From Paraburkholderia sp. BL25I1N1 (GTDB taxonomy: Bacteria > Pseudomonadota > Gammaproteobacteria > Burkholderiales > Burkholderiaceae), in contig NZ_PVZB01000033.1 in the NCBI RefSeq assembly GCF_003002025.1, forward strand, positions 1 through 64,000: a DNA stretch of 64,000 nucleotides, written 5' to 3'. This document shows positions 24,839 to 34,381 of the stretch, in pieces (position 1 is the first letter of the stretch; every line of letters begins with the position of its first letter). A model generated the notes under the pieces. That model had not been told where the DNA came from. It did no database searches and saw nothing but the letters and a program-made list of their open reading frames with translations. Position numbers and translations under genes: made by a program.

Positions 24839-27800
24839 TTAGCAGAAGTTTCTGCTGGCAGTAATCAGGCCGCCAAGCAGGTGAGACATATCGACAAGGC
24901 GCTGCGCAACCAGATGTCGAACCTCACCCTGGCATTGCCACGTTCCATACACGGCGAGTAGCGATGCGCCGAGCGATTCCTTTCTCTGCTTCTCAAGCAG
25001 ACTGGGCCACACGATGACATTCACGTTGCCGGTCTCGTCCTCGAGCGTCACGAACATCACGCCCTTGGCCGTGCCCGGACGCTGACGCACGGTGACGAGC
25101 CCGCAGCCACGCGTGAGTTGCCCATCGCGAGAGGTGCGCAGCGTCGACGCCGGCATCAGCCTGTTGGCGAGCAGTTGCGGGCGGAGCAGTTCAAGGGGGT
25201 GTCGGCCCAGCGTCAGGCCGACTGAACGGTAATCAGCAACGATGTCGTTGGCCTCAGTTGGTGCACCGAGCGCTGGCGTCTCGTCCTGAACGGCTGCTGT
25301 CGCGAGCATGTCCTTATCTGGTACCGCCGCAACGGACTGCCACAGCGCTTCACGGCGATTACCGGCGAGGAAGGCGAAAGCGTTGGCATCTGCCAGCACA
25401 TGAAGATCCTTGCGGTCCAGTTGCGCGCGGCGGGCAAGGTCGTTGACGCTTTCAAATGGCCGCACCGCGCGCGCGTTCCCGATGCGTTCCGCAGCGCCGT
25501 CTTTCATGCCTCGCAGTAGCGACATGCCGAGCCGGACGGCCGGCCTTCCGGCGCCTGGCAGGTTGACCAGTGCGGAGTCCCAGCTACTGACTGTTACGTC
25601 GACGGGCAGGACTTTGACGCCGTGCCGTTGTGCGTCCTGCACGAGCTGCGACGGCGAGTAAAAACCCATCGGCTGTGAATTCAGCATCGCCGCCAGAAAC
25701 GCCCCCGGCTCGTGGCACTTCAACCAGCTACTCGCGTACACAAGCAACGCAAAACTGGCCGCGTGACTTTCCGGAAAACCGTATTCGCCAAAGCCCTTGA
25801 TCTGTTCGAAGATGGATTCGGCGAAGGCGAGATCGTAGCCGCGCTCCTGCATGCCATGAACGATCCGGTCGTAGTATTTTTCCAGTCCGCCTTTACGTTT
25901 CCAGGCCGCCATCGCCCGACGCAGCTGGTCAGCTTCACCGGCGGTAAAGCCGGCCGCAAGAATCGCGACCTGCATCACCTGCTCCTGAAAGATCGGCACG
26001 CCCAGGGTTCGTCCAAGTGCGGTTTTCAGTGCGTCACTGGGATAGGAGACGGGCTCGAATCCCTGGCGCCGCTGCAGGTAGGGATGCACGGCGCCACCCT
26101 GAATCGGACCCGGGCGGACGATTGCCACCTCGATCACGAGATCGTAGAACGTCCGGGGCTGCATCCGCGGCAGCATGCTCATCTGGGCACGCGATTCGAT
26201 CTGGAACACACCGACTGTATCTGCAGCCGAAATCATGTCGTAGGTCGCAGGGTCCTCCGCCGGGATGTCCTGCATTTCGAATCGCTCGCCACGCTGCTCC
26301 GACACAATATCAAGCGTTCGGCGGATAGCCGAGAGCATACCGAGTGCGAGGACGTCGATTTTCAGGAGGCCGAGCGCCTCGAGGTCGTCCTTGTCCCACT
26401 CGATGACAGACCTGTCCTCCATGGCGGCATTCTCGACAGGCACGAGACGCGTCAGCTTGCCGCGACTGATGACAAAGCCACCCGAGTGCTGGGAGAGGTG
26501 TCGCGGGAAGCCAAGCAGTTGCGATGCGAGCTTCGCCCATGCCTGAATAAGCGGTTTTTCCGGGTCGAGGCCGGATTCCCTGAATCGCGCAAGCAGATCC
26601 TGACTCGTATCAAACCAGTGGTGCGACTTTGCGACGACGTCAACGATCTGGGGATCAACGCCGAGCGCCTTGCCGGTTTCACGCAGCGCACCGCGCGGTC
26701 GGTATGTCGAGACTGCCGCCGCGATTGCTGCGCGGTCGCGGCCATACTTGCGATAGATGTACTGGATGACCTCTTCGCGACGCTGGTGCTCAAAGTCGAC
26801 ATCGATGTCCGGCGGCTCGCCGCGCTCCTTCGAGATGAAACGCTCAAAAAGCATGTTGCCGCGAGCCGGGTCCACCTCGGTTACGCCGAGGCAATAGCAG
26901 ACGGCAGAGTTGGCCGCGGAGCCTCGCCCCTGGCAGAGGATGTGCTGGCTACGTGCAAAGCGCACGATGTCGTACACCGTGAGAAAGTACGGCTCGTATT
27001 GCAGCTCCGCTATCAACTCCAGTTCATGCTCAATCTGTTCCTGCACCTTGTGCGGAATACCGGACGGAAAGCGTCGTTGTGCGCCAATGTACGTTTCCTG
27101 CCGCAGATAGGCGGCGGGGGTGAATCCGGTTGGAACGAGTTCGTCGGGATACTCGTAGCGCAGTTCATCCAGTGAAAAAGTACAGCGGCCTGCAATATCT
27201 ATGGTTGCGGCAAGTGCGTCGTCGGGGTACAGGTTAGCGAGCCGCAGTCTGGAACGCAGGTGCTGCTCGGCATTCTGTGTCAGGTCATAGCCGCACTCAT
27301 GCACGGGCCTGCGAACGCGGATAGCGGTCATGGTGTCCTGCAGCGGCTTGCGCGAGCGCACATGCATGACGACGTTGCCAAGCGCGACAACCGGGACGTC
27401 GTGATTCCGCGAGACAAACTCGACCGAGCCGCGGTGGATGTCATCCATCGCACGCTGGTGCAGCACAAGTCCCACCCAGGCGCGGCCCGTGAATGTCTCA
27501 TCGAGCCATTCGACCTGCGCCGCCAGCACGTCTTCTTTCGCCGGAAAGTCCGGTACAAGAATGGCCAGGCAGTCGGGCAGGCCGCGCAGGTGTCGGTTTT
27601 CCCTGTCGGGTCGCGAGAGGTCCTGCGGCGTCAGGCGGTATTCGCCCTTCGGTGCGCGGGTACGGGCGAGCGTAATCAGTTCAGACAGGTTGCCGTATCC
27701 TTCGCGGTTTCTCGCGAGGAGAATCAGCCCGAACGCGGGCGATCCGTCAGCGTTCGCCAGATGGAAGTAGGACCCCACGATAAATGGCAGCCTGGCCTCC

Positions 27801-27988
27801 TTCGTTGCAACGTGTGCGCGCACGACGCCGGCCAGTGAGCACTCGTCCGTGATGGCCAGTGCTGAATAGCCCAGCTGCTCCGCGCGCTCAGCCAGTTCTT
27901 CCGCATGGGAAGCGCCGTGCAGAAAAGTGAAGTTGGAAAAGCAGAACAGCTCGGCATACGCCGGCAGGGTGGAAAAGGTGGAGTCCAT
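24839..27988 (-). CDS. dnaE2: error-prone DNA polymerase III alpha subunit (ImuC)
   Basis: 1049 residues, the usual DnaE2 size. N-terminal PHP domain (YAELFCFSNFTFLHGASHAE), the polymerase core with the catalytic acidic pair in EPPDIDVDFEHQRREEVIQY, then VFQIESRAQMSMLPRM, then SHAASFALLVYASSWLKCHE. A C-terminal OB fold (LVTVRQRPGTAKGVMFVTLE) is present. It carries out lesion bypass and mutagenesis together with ImuA and ImuB. It starts six bases after the imuB stop and has no visible lesion. Confidence 0.96.
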   Translation of the reverse strand: MDSTFSTLPAYAELFCFSNFTFLHGASHAEELAERAEQLGYSALAITDECSLAGVVRAHVATKEARLPFIVGSYFHLANADGSPAFGLILLARNREGYGNLSELITLARTRAPKGEYRLTPQDLSRPDRENRHLRGLPDCLAILVPDFPAKEDVLAAQVEWLDETFTGRAWVGLVLHQRAMDDIHRGSVEFVSRNHDVPVVALGNVVMHVRSRKPLQDTMTAIRVRRPVHECGYDLTQNAEQHLRSRLRLANLYPDDALAATIDIAGRCTFSLDELRYEYPDELVPTGFTPAAYLRQETYIGAQRRFPSGIPHKVQEQIEHELELIAELQYEPYFLTVYDIVRFARSQHILCQGRGSAANSAVCYCLGVTEVDPARGNMLFERFISKERGEPPDIDVDFEHQRREEVIQYIYRKYGRDRAAIAAAVSTYRPRGALRETGKALGVDPQIVDVVAKSHHWFDTSQDLLARFRESGLDPEKPLIQAWAKLASQLLGFPRHLSQHSGGFVISRGKLTRLVPVENAAMEDRSVIEWDKDDLEALGLLKIDVLALGMLSAIRRTLDIVSEQRGERFEMQDIPAEDPATYDMISAADTVGVFQIESRAQMSMLPRMQPRTFYDLVIEVAIVRPGPIQGGAVHPYLQRRQGFEPVSYPSDALKTALGRTLGVPIFQEQVMQVAILAAGFTAGEADQLRRAMAAWKRKGGLEKYYDRIVHGMQERGYDLAFAESIFEQIKGFGEYGFPESHAASFALLVYASSWLKCHEPGAFLAAMLNSQPMGFYSPSQLVQDAQRHGVKVLPVDVTVSSWDSALVNLPGAGRPAVRLGMSLLRGMKDGAAERIGNARAVRPFESVNDLARRAQLDRKDLHVLADANAFAFLAGNRREALWQSVAAVPDKDMLATAAVQDETPALGAPTEANDIVADYRSVGLTLGRHPLELLRPQLLANRLMPASTLRTSRDGQLTRGCGLVTVRQRPGTAKGVMFVTLEDETGNVNVIVWPSLLEKQRKESLGASLLAVYGTWQCQGEVRHLVAQRLVDMSHLLGGLITASRNFC

Positions 27989-27994
27989 GGCGTG

Positions 27995-29464
27995 TCATCC
28001 GAACAGGCCATGCAGGAACCACCGCTGGTCTTCTTCCGCGTCGCGACTGCTGACTCGCTCGCGGTATATCCAGACGCAGCTCTGGTCTTCGCCCTGGGCG
28101 ACGAAGTAGTCCCGGGTCACCAGTTCGCCATCAAACCACCCAGCCTCGATGCGTTCGCCCGGCGACACCATGCGCAGTGGCGAGCCATAAAACGGCCGGT
28201 GTTTACGCATGAAAAGACGCACCGGTTTTGCCAGAAGCCATGTGGGTCGCGGAAGCCCTTCAGGCAGCACTGTGCCTTTCGATGCGCTGGCGACAGGCAC
28301 CCACCGATTGGCAATCTCAGGCCGGTAATCCGCGGTTGGGGCAGGGCGGAGTACGTTTTCTTCACCGAGCCGTGCAACCAGCAATTCGACCAGACGCGCA
28401 TGATCCTCAGCTGAGCCGCCAGGTTCCGGAAACAGCGTGTCCGATGCGGGCGCCGCAGGTTGCACATTGGCCGCATCGAGCCGCAGTGCTATGACTGGCG
28501 CGGTCAGTTCGATCCGTCCAAGGCGCTCGCTGATGAGCCGGACAAGATGGTCCTCGCGCCAGGTCGGCTCGCCCAGCGCGATTTCGATTGGCGTCGGCTC
28601 AATCGCCTGTCTGCCGCGCTCGTGCTCCAGCAGGAGGGTTGCGCCTGTCAGCGCCAGCTGTTTTGCGCACAGCCAGCCACATAGCTGGACGATGAGGCGA
28701 TGCGCGCCAAAGAGCGCCGCTTCCGCATGTTCGATGCGGTCGGGCATTTCAATCCGGGCAGAGAACGTCGGCGGCAGTTCCAGCCAGTCAAAGAGTTCAG
28801 GTGCCGTGCCGAAAGCGCGGTCCAGCGAATCAAGGAGGTGCTCGCCGCAACGGCGTTGCAGTCCGGCACGCGGAAGCCGTCGCACATCGGCAATCGTTTC
28901 GCAGCCAAGTCCCGTGAACCAGTCCGCGAACGGCCGTGTTTCCGGCACTGACAGCAATGACAATGCGGATAGTTGCCGCTCAAGCGAGTTGATCTTGAGG
29001 ACGCGCCGGTTGCGGTGCTTCGCGAGCAACCATGCACCTTGCCCGGTCGGTGCCGCGCTGATGCGTGCGGTCAGCCCGATCGCATCGAGGATCGCTTTGG
29101 CTTGGCGGCACACCGCAAGCAGACCGCCGAACAGACGCAGGCTCGCGCCGATGTCGACAACCACGACAGCCTCGTCGAGCAGGGCGACATCTGGCGAAAA
29201 TTGCATGAGCGCAACAGCGACCTCGCGTTGTGCGGCGTATTCCCGGCTCGGATCGCGCTCGTGCAGCGCAACTTCCGGCGCAAGCGTCAGCACTCCGCCG
29301 CGTTTCATGCCGACCCGCACGCCCGCTGACCTCGCCACCCCGTCGGCAACGAGCACCTTGTCGCGATCGAGGACCACGCAGCCGTGCGCAGGCTCAGGCA
29401 GCCACCGTGGCCGGAAGACCTCGAGCTGCAACCGGGGCAAGTGGACGGCGAGAAATACGCGCAT
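27995..29464 (-). CDS. imuB: Y-family polymerase-like protein ImuB
   Basis: 489 residues from ATG 29464 (MRVFLAVHLPRLQLEVFRPR); longer frames upstream are not used because the family starts here. The Y-family fold is recognisable (VVLDRDKVLVADGVARSAGV, VVVVDIGASLRLFGGLLAVC). The acidic residues of an active palm are not all conserved, as is usual for ImuB, which acts as an adapter between the beta clamp, ImuA and DnaE2. It overlaps the imuA 3' end by 71 bases. Confidence 0.92.
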   Translation of the reverse strand: MRVFLAVHLPRLQLEVFRPRWLPEPAHGCVVLDRDKVLVADGVARSAGVRVGMKRGGVLTLAPEVALHERDPSREYAAQREVAVALMQFSPDVALLDEAVVVVDIGASLRLFGGLLAVCRQAKAILDAIGLTARISAAPTGQGAWLLAKHRNRRVLKINSLERQLSALSLLSVPETRPFADWFTGLGCETIADVRRLPRAGLQRRCGEHLLDSLDRAFGTAPELFDWLELPPTFSARIEMPDRIEHAEAALFGAHRLIVQLCGWLCAKQLALTGATLLLEHERGRQAIEPTPIEIALGEPTWREDHLVRLISERLGRIELTAPVIALRLDAANVQPAAPASDTLFPEPGGSAEDHARLVELLVARLGEENVLRPAPTADYRPEIANRWVPVASASKGTVLPEGLPRPTWLLAKPVRLFMRKHRPFYGSPLRMVSPGERIEAGWFDGELVTRDYFVAQGEDQSCVWIYRERVSSRDAEEDQRWFLHGLFG

Positions 29465-30101
29465 GGTGCGAAAACAGAACAGGGGTGGGTTGAAGGGGGA
29501 TCGACAGAGGGTCTGCGCGTGCTGGACCTCGTCGCTTCGCAATATCGACGGTCAGGCCGTCGCGCTCTGGCCTTAGCGCCAGTCGTAAAACGGCGGGGGA
29601 CGCATCCTGCGCGGCCGCCAGTGGGCGAACCATGAAAAAAAGCGTCTCGGAAGACTGGGCGACCAGATGTAGCCGCCGCAGCGAAGACCTCTGGACGTAC
29701 TGCGTCCAGAACAGGAGCGCACCGCAGCTTCCGGCACGCAGAATCTGCTCGGCTGACCACAATGCGTCGGCGGTCTTTGCGGCGCGGATCTGCAGCAGCT
29801 GTTCCGGCCAAAGACCGATGTACTCGAGACCGGGTCCGTTCGGAACGTGCGGCGGCTGAACCATTGCAACTGGCCGTTTGCCCAGTGTGCTGAGCGCCGG
29901 TCGAAGCAACCGCATCTCTCCCACGCCGGCCTGCTGGACCAGCAGGTCAATGAGCGCGCCAATCGGCCATCCGCCGCCGGGCAGCTCGGCTGAAAGGGCC
30001 GGGTAGCCGGTATCGACCGTCCTGCCCCGGCCGCGCGCAAGCTGCGATGCCCGCCACAGGGACGGGTGAATTGCTTCCGGGATGGGTGATGGGGCGGTCA
30101 T
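29394..30101 (-). CDS. imuA: translesion synthesis accessory protein ImuA
   Basis: 235 residues from ATG 30101. It has a RecA/SulA-like core without a full Walker A: PALSAELPGGGWPIGALIDL, then GEMRLLRPALSTLGKRPVAM, then GLEYIGLWPEQLLQIRAAKT, then QILRAGSCGALLFW. First gene of the imuA-imuB-dnaE2 operon. A consensus LexA box lies 16 bases upstream of the start, so expression should be SOS-induced. Confidence 0.92.
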   Translation of the reverse strand: MTAPSPIPEAIHPSLWRASQLARGRGRTVDTGYPALSAELPGGGWPIGALIDLLVQQAGVGEMRLLRPALSTLGKRPVAMVQPPHVPNGPGLEYIGLWPEQLLQIRAAKTADALWSAEQILRAGSCGALLFWTQYVQRSSLRRLHLVAQSSETLFFMVRPLAAAQDASPAVLRLALRPERDGLTVDIAKRRGPARADPLSIPLQPTPVLFSHHARISRRPLAPVAARGLPATVAA

Positions 30102-30117
30102 TGGATTGCGCAAATGC

Positions 30118-30133
30118 CTGTATATATGTACAG
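30118..30133. promoter_or_regulatory. LexA (SOS) box of the imuA operon
   Basis: CTGTATATATGTACAG: CTGT-N8-ACAG with an AT-only spacer except one G, essentially the E. coli consensus. It lies immediately upstream of imuA and also upstream of the divergent small Cys-rich gene, so it could control both. Confidence 0.92.
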
Positions 30134-30253
30134 TATCCTACACGGAAATCCGTAGCGGCGAACAGGCACTTTTTTCGAGGGAGCCCAGATGAACATACGC
30201 GCTCGCAAGACTGTCGGCCATCCCATGCCGGAAATTGCGGCGTTTGTTGCCGG

Positions 30254-30472
30254 ATGAAAGCAGCGTTCGGCGAGCCGGAAATCGATGAAGCCATCCGCCG
30301 AAGCAGGGCGGGAGAACCGACGTTTTACGCGTGCGAAAATGGCCGCACTATTGGCACCCCTGCGCCAACGCAAGACAACGTCTGGCGTGTTGACGGGGCG
30401 GTGCGAGACCGTCACTACTGCGCTGGCTGCGACGGTTCATGTGTCGGCACCGCAAAATCGTGCCGGGCGTGA
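30254..30472 (+). CDS. small Cys-rich protein divergent from imuA
   Basis: 72 residues. ATG 30254 overlaps the TGA of a 22-codon frame (30189-30257), which has the better ribosome-binding site (GAGGGAGCCCAG). The two may be one gene split by a frameshift, or a leader peptide plus gene. The C terminus YCAGCDGSCVGTAKSCRA has a CxxC-x3-C-x5-C pattern that suggests a small zinc site. It sits downstream of the shared LexA box, so DNA-damage control is possible. No family recognised. Confidence 0.5.
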   Translation: MKAAFGEPEIDEAIRRSRAGEPTFYACENGRTIGTPAPTQDNVWRVDGAVRDRHYCAGCDGSCVGTAKSCRA

Positions 30473-30498
30473 ACGGCACGAGAGCATACGGAGAGGTT

Positions 30499-30846
30499 AT
30501 GTTTCGATCTTTGAGTGTGGGGGCAATACTGCTTGCTGTTGCTTCGACCGCAGTCGCAGGAGAACGCTACGTTGAAATCTGGAACCCGCCTGAAGCGCGG
30601 ATGCAGCCGTCCGGGAAGGGCAAGCCGAGACCGGGCAAGGTTGCGGTGCTCTCACATCACGTATCGAAAGCTACACCGCGCCGGGTCGCCGATCCGGTAA
30701 CGAAGTCCTTGCCGAACAAACGCGTGGGGAATGGGCCTGGCAAAACTGCGACGCCGCGCGCGACAGACCTTCCCCGAATAATGACGCCCGAAGGAAATGT
30801 GCTCCGCGTGCACGACGGGGGAGCGCTGGTCGAGGTAGTCCATTAG
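30499..30846 (+). CDS. small secreted protein
   Basis: 115 residues from ATG 30499 with GGAGAGGTT upstream. A clear signal peptide (MFRSLSVGAILLAVASTAVA, cleavage after AVA) precedes a basic, Pro/Lys-rich mature region (RYVEIWNPPEARMQPSGKGK) ending in a short hydrophobic strand. The product should be periplasmic. Small proteins with the ERYVEIWNPPEAR opening recur in Burkholderia genomes in my recollection; the function is unknown. Confidence 0.7.
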   Translation: MFRSLSVGAILLAVASTAVAGERYVEIWNPPEARMQPSGKGKPRPGKVAVLSHHVSKATPRRVADPVTKSLPNKRVGNGPGKTATPRATDLPRIMTPEGNVLRVHDGGALVEVVH

Positions 30847-31240
30847 AAAAAGTCCGTCCGGGAAGGCCCCCTCTCTGATCGAGAAGAAAAAATCCTTCAC
30901 GTAGTCGGTCACGAACGGTAGAAGAGGGGCGAGCTCCGTCCGTCATCATCTGTCTCAGCGGGGCCCATGAAGCGTCATGCGCCCGCACCGTTGCTCAGAC
31001 GTTCGGACGTCGTATGCATCCAGCAAGCGCTCATTCAATTCGCGAGGACGGATGTTGCTTCATCGGCCAAAGCCGACATCGGGGCGGGCTAGGTGCGACG
31101 GCAGCAATATGGCTGGCTGCTGACGTTGGCGGCACTGAGCAACCGGACGGCAGCTTGCCTTCGTTGCACGTCACGCGGAATTGTTCGGTATGCATTGCCC
31201 TCCAGGAGATTTCGCATTTCGTCTTCATGCTGTTGAGCTG
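30847..31240. other. about 390 bases with no supported gene
   Basis: Lies between two convergent units (the secreted protein and the SMC-like ATPase). No T-run hairpin or gene is obvious. Confidence 0.45.
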
Positions 31241-34200
31241 CTATGAAGGATCCGTTTCACCCGTTCGCGCCTTTATCCGCCCAAACGTCTCCAATTCAAG
31301 GAACTTTGACTCATAGTGATATTCAGGAATCTTTCGCTTGAGCAGTTCGAAGAAGCTCCTATCGTGCGTTGATAAGATGATCTGTCGGTCAAATTTTTTG
31401 GAGATAGTACGCAACAGGTCTATCGTAGCCAATACGTTGATTGAATCCATAGAATGAATTGGATCATCAATGAAGATGCATCCAACTGGCTCTCCATGCG
31501 CCTTCACATGCAGAGCGCGTGCCAGAAAAATGCTTAGGCTAAGGATGTTTACCTGAGCTGCACTGAAGTAAAGGTTAGGTGCGATGCAGTCGCCGGCCTC
31601 GTCCGAAACTAGGACGTGGAGACGCGGTTTTTCCCCCTCTGGGAACTCGCATGTGAAGCGAACCTCTTTGAAGTCCGGGTGTGGATCGATCTTCCTGTAT
31701 ATCGAATTGATTAAATCAGTAAAAAAGAAGCTACTGATTCTCGAATCCAACCTTTGGATGATGTGCGTGTATTCCGCATCAACTTTAGCGCTGAGAGCCT
31801 CATGCTCAGCCTTCTCAGTTAGAAGTTTGTCGAGTTGCTTCCGCGCTCCAATCGATTCGACATAGGGGAGCACGAGCTCCAATTGTTCGCCTAGCAGCGC
31901 ATATTGCCTAGCCAACCCTGTTGTTGTCTCTTTCTGTTGCGCATACATCGCGTTTGCGGAATTAATCCCTTCCACGATTCTTTCAGGCAGCCACGACGAA
32001 TCGTACTCTGGCAGATGCGAGCCGATCTTCGATACGAACGTAGAAATTTCCGCCTCCGCTTCAAGCCGTGAGCGTTGGTTCGATTGTTCCTCGCGCTCTA
32101 AGGAGGCCATGTCTTCCGTGCGCGGGTTAGGCACCGTGACCTCCTCCTTCTCTAACTGATCTCGCGCGTCCTTCAACTGCTGCAAAGCAGCTGCTGCTTT
32201 AGCCTGGCTCTCTTCCAGCATCTGAGCCACGTGCTGTCTTAGTTGTGCGGGATCGAGGGCACTTGACAAACAAACGGCCATCGATTCCTTATATACCTCG
32301 CTACCCTTAGCTTGGTCGGCCTTTGCCCTCGCCTCATCAATCGCTTGATTCAGCAGTTTTACCGCGTCTCTGCGGAGTTGGGCCTCATCCTCCGAACGAG
32401 AGAGGTCCGACTGCTCCTTCGCACGACGCTCGGAAACCTGACGAAGATCTTCTGCTAACTTTTGGCCAAGTTGCTCTGCGCTGAGATTCAGCACGAGCTG
32501 AGCCGAAGTCTGTACGCGAGGGGCCGCAGCTTGAATGTCGCGGTCGAGCGACTTTATTTCTAATGTGAGCGCGTGCAACTCCCGTTCGCTCTGTAAGACG
32601 CGAGCCCGAAAGTCAAGTGCTGCCTTATCTTTTCTCCGGTTCCATTCCTCGATTAAGACTGTGACTTGCTGACATGACTCGTCGAAGGCTGCCCGCGCGT
32701 CATTCTGCTTCTGGAGCGCGGCTGCTTCCAGTTGATTGAGTAAATGATTGCCCAGAATGTTCTGCAACAGGTCGTCGGGGCTCGCGTGTTCTTTCGTACA
32801 CAGCGGACATTGATTCGAGGGCGTCTTCGCTAGGATCTCGCAGCCGAGTGACACCAAGGTCGCAAATTGGTCTTTTTGAGCATCGAAGGCTGCGAGGGCC
32901 TTTCCCGCCGCCACAAGAAGCTCAGCGCGTCGGGCTTTCTCAAGAACAGCTTGCCGGAGAGGAAGTACAGAAACGCCCTCTTCCGAAATCATGGTCAAGT
33001 CAACTGCGTTGATTGATTCTTCGGTGATCTCTAGGCCAATCAGGCTTTCGAGATTGCTCTTCTCCAAATCACGCTTCGCGGTTAGCACATCAAGACGTTG
33101 TTGGCGGTTGTCCCTTTGAGCCTGTCTTTCGTTGATAACAGCGCGCCCTTCGTTGAGTTCACGATATATTTCGGGGGCCCGCTCTCGCAGAGCCACTAGC
33201 GCATTCGCATTGACGTCCAAATCTTGCAACGATGTCTTGCATGTTGCGATGCGCACTTCCCAGCTTTCAAGCTCCGCTTTCTTGACTTGAAGCTGCGCCT
33301 CCGACTCTTGCTCTCGTGCGGTGATTTGAGCCATTTGACTAAGCAGCTCTTCGAACGAAGGCACTTTGCTCGACAAGGTCTGATGCCTTGTCGTGTCCGC
33401 GTGTGCTCGTTCAACGGACTCAGTCCAATGCGCGACTTTCTCTTTGAGCTTGGCGTAGCGATTCACAGCATGACGCCGTTTCTCGAGTTCGGACAATGCC
33501 TTAATTGCTGCCCCTCTCGTAGCCATGGAACCCGCTACAACAGGCAACTCGACGAGCGCTGCCTGCAAGTCGACCAGAAACCGCTCAAGGTCCGCGCTAC
33601 TATTGTTCAGTTCGTGCAGCCGTTGCGTAATCAGGTTGCGAAGATCGCGCTCGCTGTCCGCGTCAAAGCTCTCTGATACCGATTCAATGCGTTCACCACG
33701 ATCGACCAGACTTTGAATAGTCCGATTAACACTCTCGAAGATCCCGGTGTCGGTCTGTTTTGCGAGAACTTCTTCGTATCTTCGCTGCTCCTCGGACATA
33801 CCCTTGAGCAGGATTGTCAATTCGCGCCTAAGGGCAACGAGATTGGCGCGATAGGTATCATCACTATCTCCGAAGTTTTGCATAAACCGGTCATAGCGCG
33901 CGTCAGGTTTCTCCTCTCGAAGGAATCCGTCGATGGCTTCTTGAGACAGAAAGATGCCAGCGACTTCCTCCATTCCGCGCACCGGTGCTTCGCGTCTGAA
34001 GAGATAGTCTCGGCTACCAGCGCGCGCCTTCGGCACATCTTTAATGACATCGCCGAATCCGATTCCTGTGACGGTCACTCGTGAAGGCGCAGACTCTGGG
34101 ATTGCACGATTTCGCAAGATGTGTTGACGACGACTCTCCTGATTCTGAGCTCGAGAGATATTATCGTTTTCAACGCGAGTGTAATCGCGAACGAACCGTT

Positions 34201-34381
34201 CGATGTTGTTCGTAAGCGCCCACTCTACGGCATCGTAAAAAGATGTTTTACCGAAGCCGTTTGGGGCATAGATGGAAACAAATCGTGCAGGGTCGCCCAA
34301 CGGAGTTGTGAAGTCAAAGGTTCCATCACTCTTCGTTTCATATGCGCGGAAACCTTCAATGATGACTTTTTTTATCTTCAT
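31241..34381 (-). CDS. SMC/Rad50-like ABC ATPase of an ABC-3C / Lamassu-type system
   Basis: 1046 residues. Walker A APNGFGKTSFYDAVEWAL (~39-56), a long coiled-coil arm on each side of a zinc-hook CPLC (~523-526, NQCPLCTKEH), ABC signature region YFSAAQVNILSLSIFLARAL, Walker B GCIFIDDPIHSMDSINVLAT (~965-985) and the H-loop STHDRSFF. This is the layout of LmuB/ABC-3C ATPases, which sense foreign or unusual DNA and switch on an effector. Last of four overlapping genes (ATGA overlap with the middle component). Lower GC and more AT-rich codons than neighbours suggest separate acquisition. Confidence 0.88.
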   Translation of the reverse strand: MKIKKVIIEGFRAYETKSDGTFDFTTPLGDPARFVSIYAPNGFGKTSFYDAVEWALTNNIERFVRDYTRVENDNISRAQNQESRRQHILRNRAIPESAPSRVTVTGIGFGDVIKDVPKARAGSRDYLFRREAPVRGMEEVAGIFLSQEAIDGFLREEKPDARYDRFMQNFGDSDDTYRANLVALRRELTILLKGMSEEQRRYEEVLAKQTDTGIFESVNRTIQSLVDRGERIESVSESFDADSERDLRNLITQRLHELNNSSADLERFLVDLQAALVELPVVAGSMATRGAAIKALSELEKRRHAVNRYAKLKEKVAHWTESVERAHADTTRHQTLSSKVPSFEELLSQMAQITAREQESEAQLQVKKAELESWEVRIATCKTSLQDLDVNANALVALRERAPEIYRELNEGRAVINERQAQRDNRQQRLDVLTAKRDLEKSNLESLIGLEITEESINAVDLTMISEEGVSVLPLRQAVLEKARRAELLVAAGKALAAFDAQKDQFATLVSLGCEILAKTPSNQCPLCTKEHASPDDLLQNILGNHLLNQLEAAALQKQNDARAAFDESCQQVTVLIEEWNRRKDKAALDFRARVLQSERELHALTLEIKSLDRDIQAAAPRVQTSAQLVLNLSAEQLGQKLAEDLRQVSERRAKEQSDLSRSEDEAQLRRDAVKLLNQAIDEARAKADQAKGSEVYKESMAVCLSSALDPAQLRQHVAQMLEESQAKAAAALQQLKDARDQLEKEEVTVPNPRTEDMASLEREEQSNQRSRLEAEAEISTFVSKIGSHLPEYDSSWLPERIVEGINSANAMYAQQKETTTGLARQYALLGEQLELVLPYVESIGARKQLDKLLTEKAEHEALSAKVDAEYTHIIQRLDSRISSFFFTDLINSIYRKIDPHPDFKEVRFTCEFPEGEKPRLHVLVSDEAGDCIAPNLYFSAAQVNILSLSIFLARALHVKAHGEPVGCIFIDDPIHSMDSINVLATIDLLRTISKKFDRQIILSTHDRSFFELLKRKIPEYHYESKFLELETFGRIKARTGETDPS

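Noticed and set aside
25712..27175. 487-residue plus-strand frame inside dnaE2
   Set aside because: It lies wholly opposite the clear DnaE2 polymerase; long antisense frames are common in high-GC genes.
28437..29576. 379-residue plus-strand frame opposite imuB
   Set aside because: Ser/Arg-rich shadow without motifs; imuB on the other strand is unmistakable.
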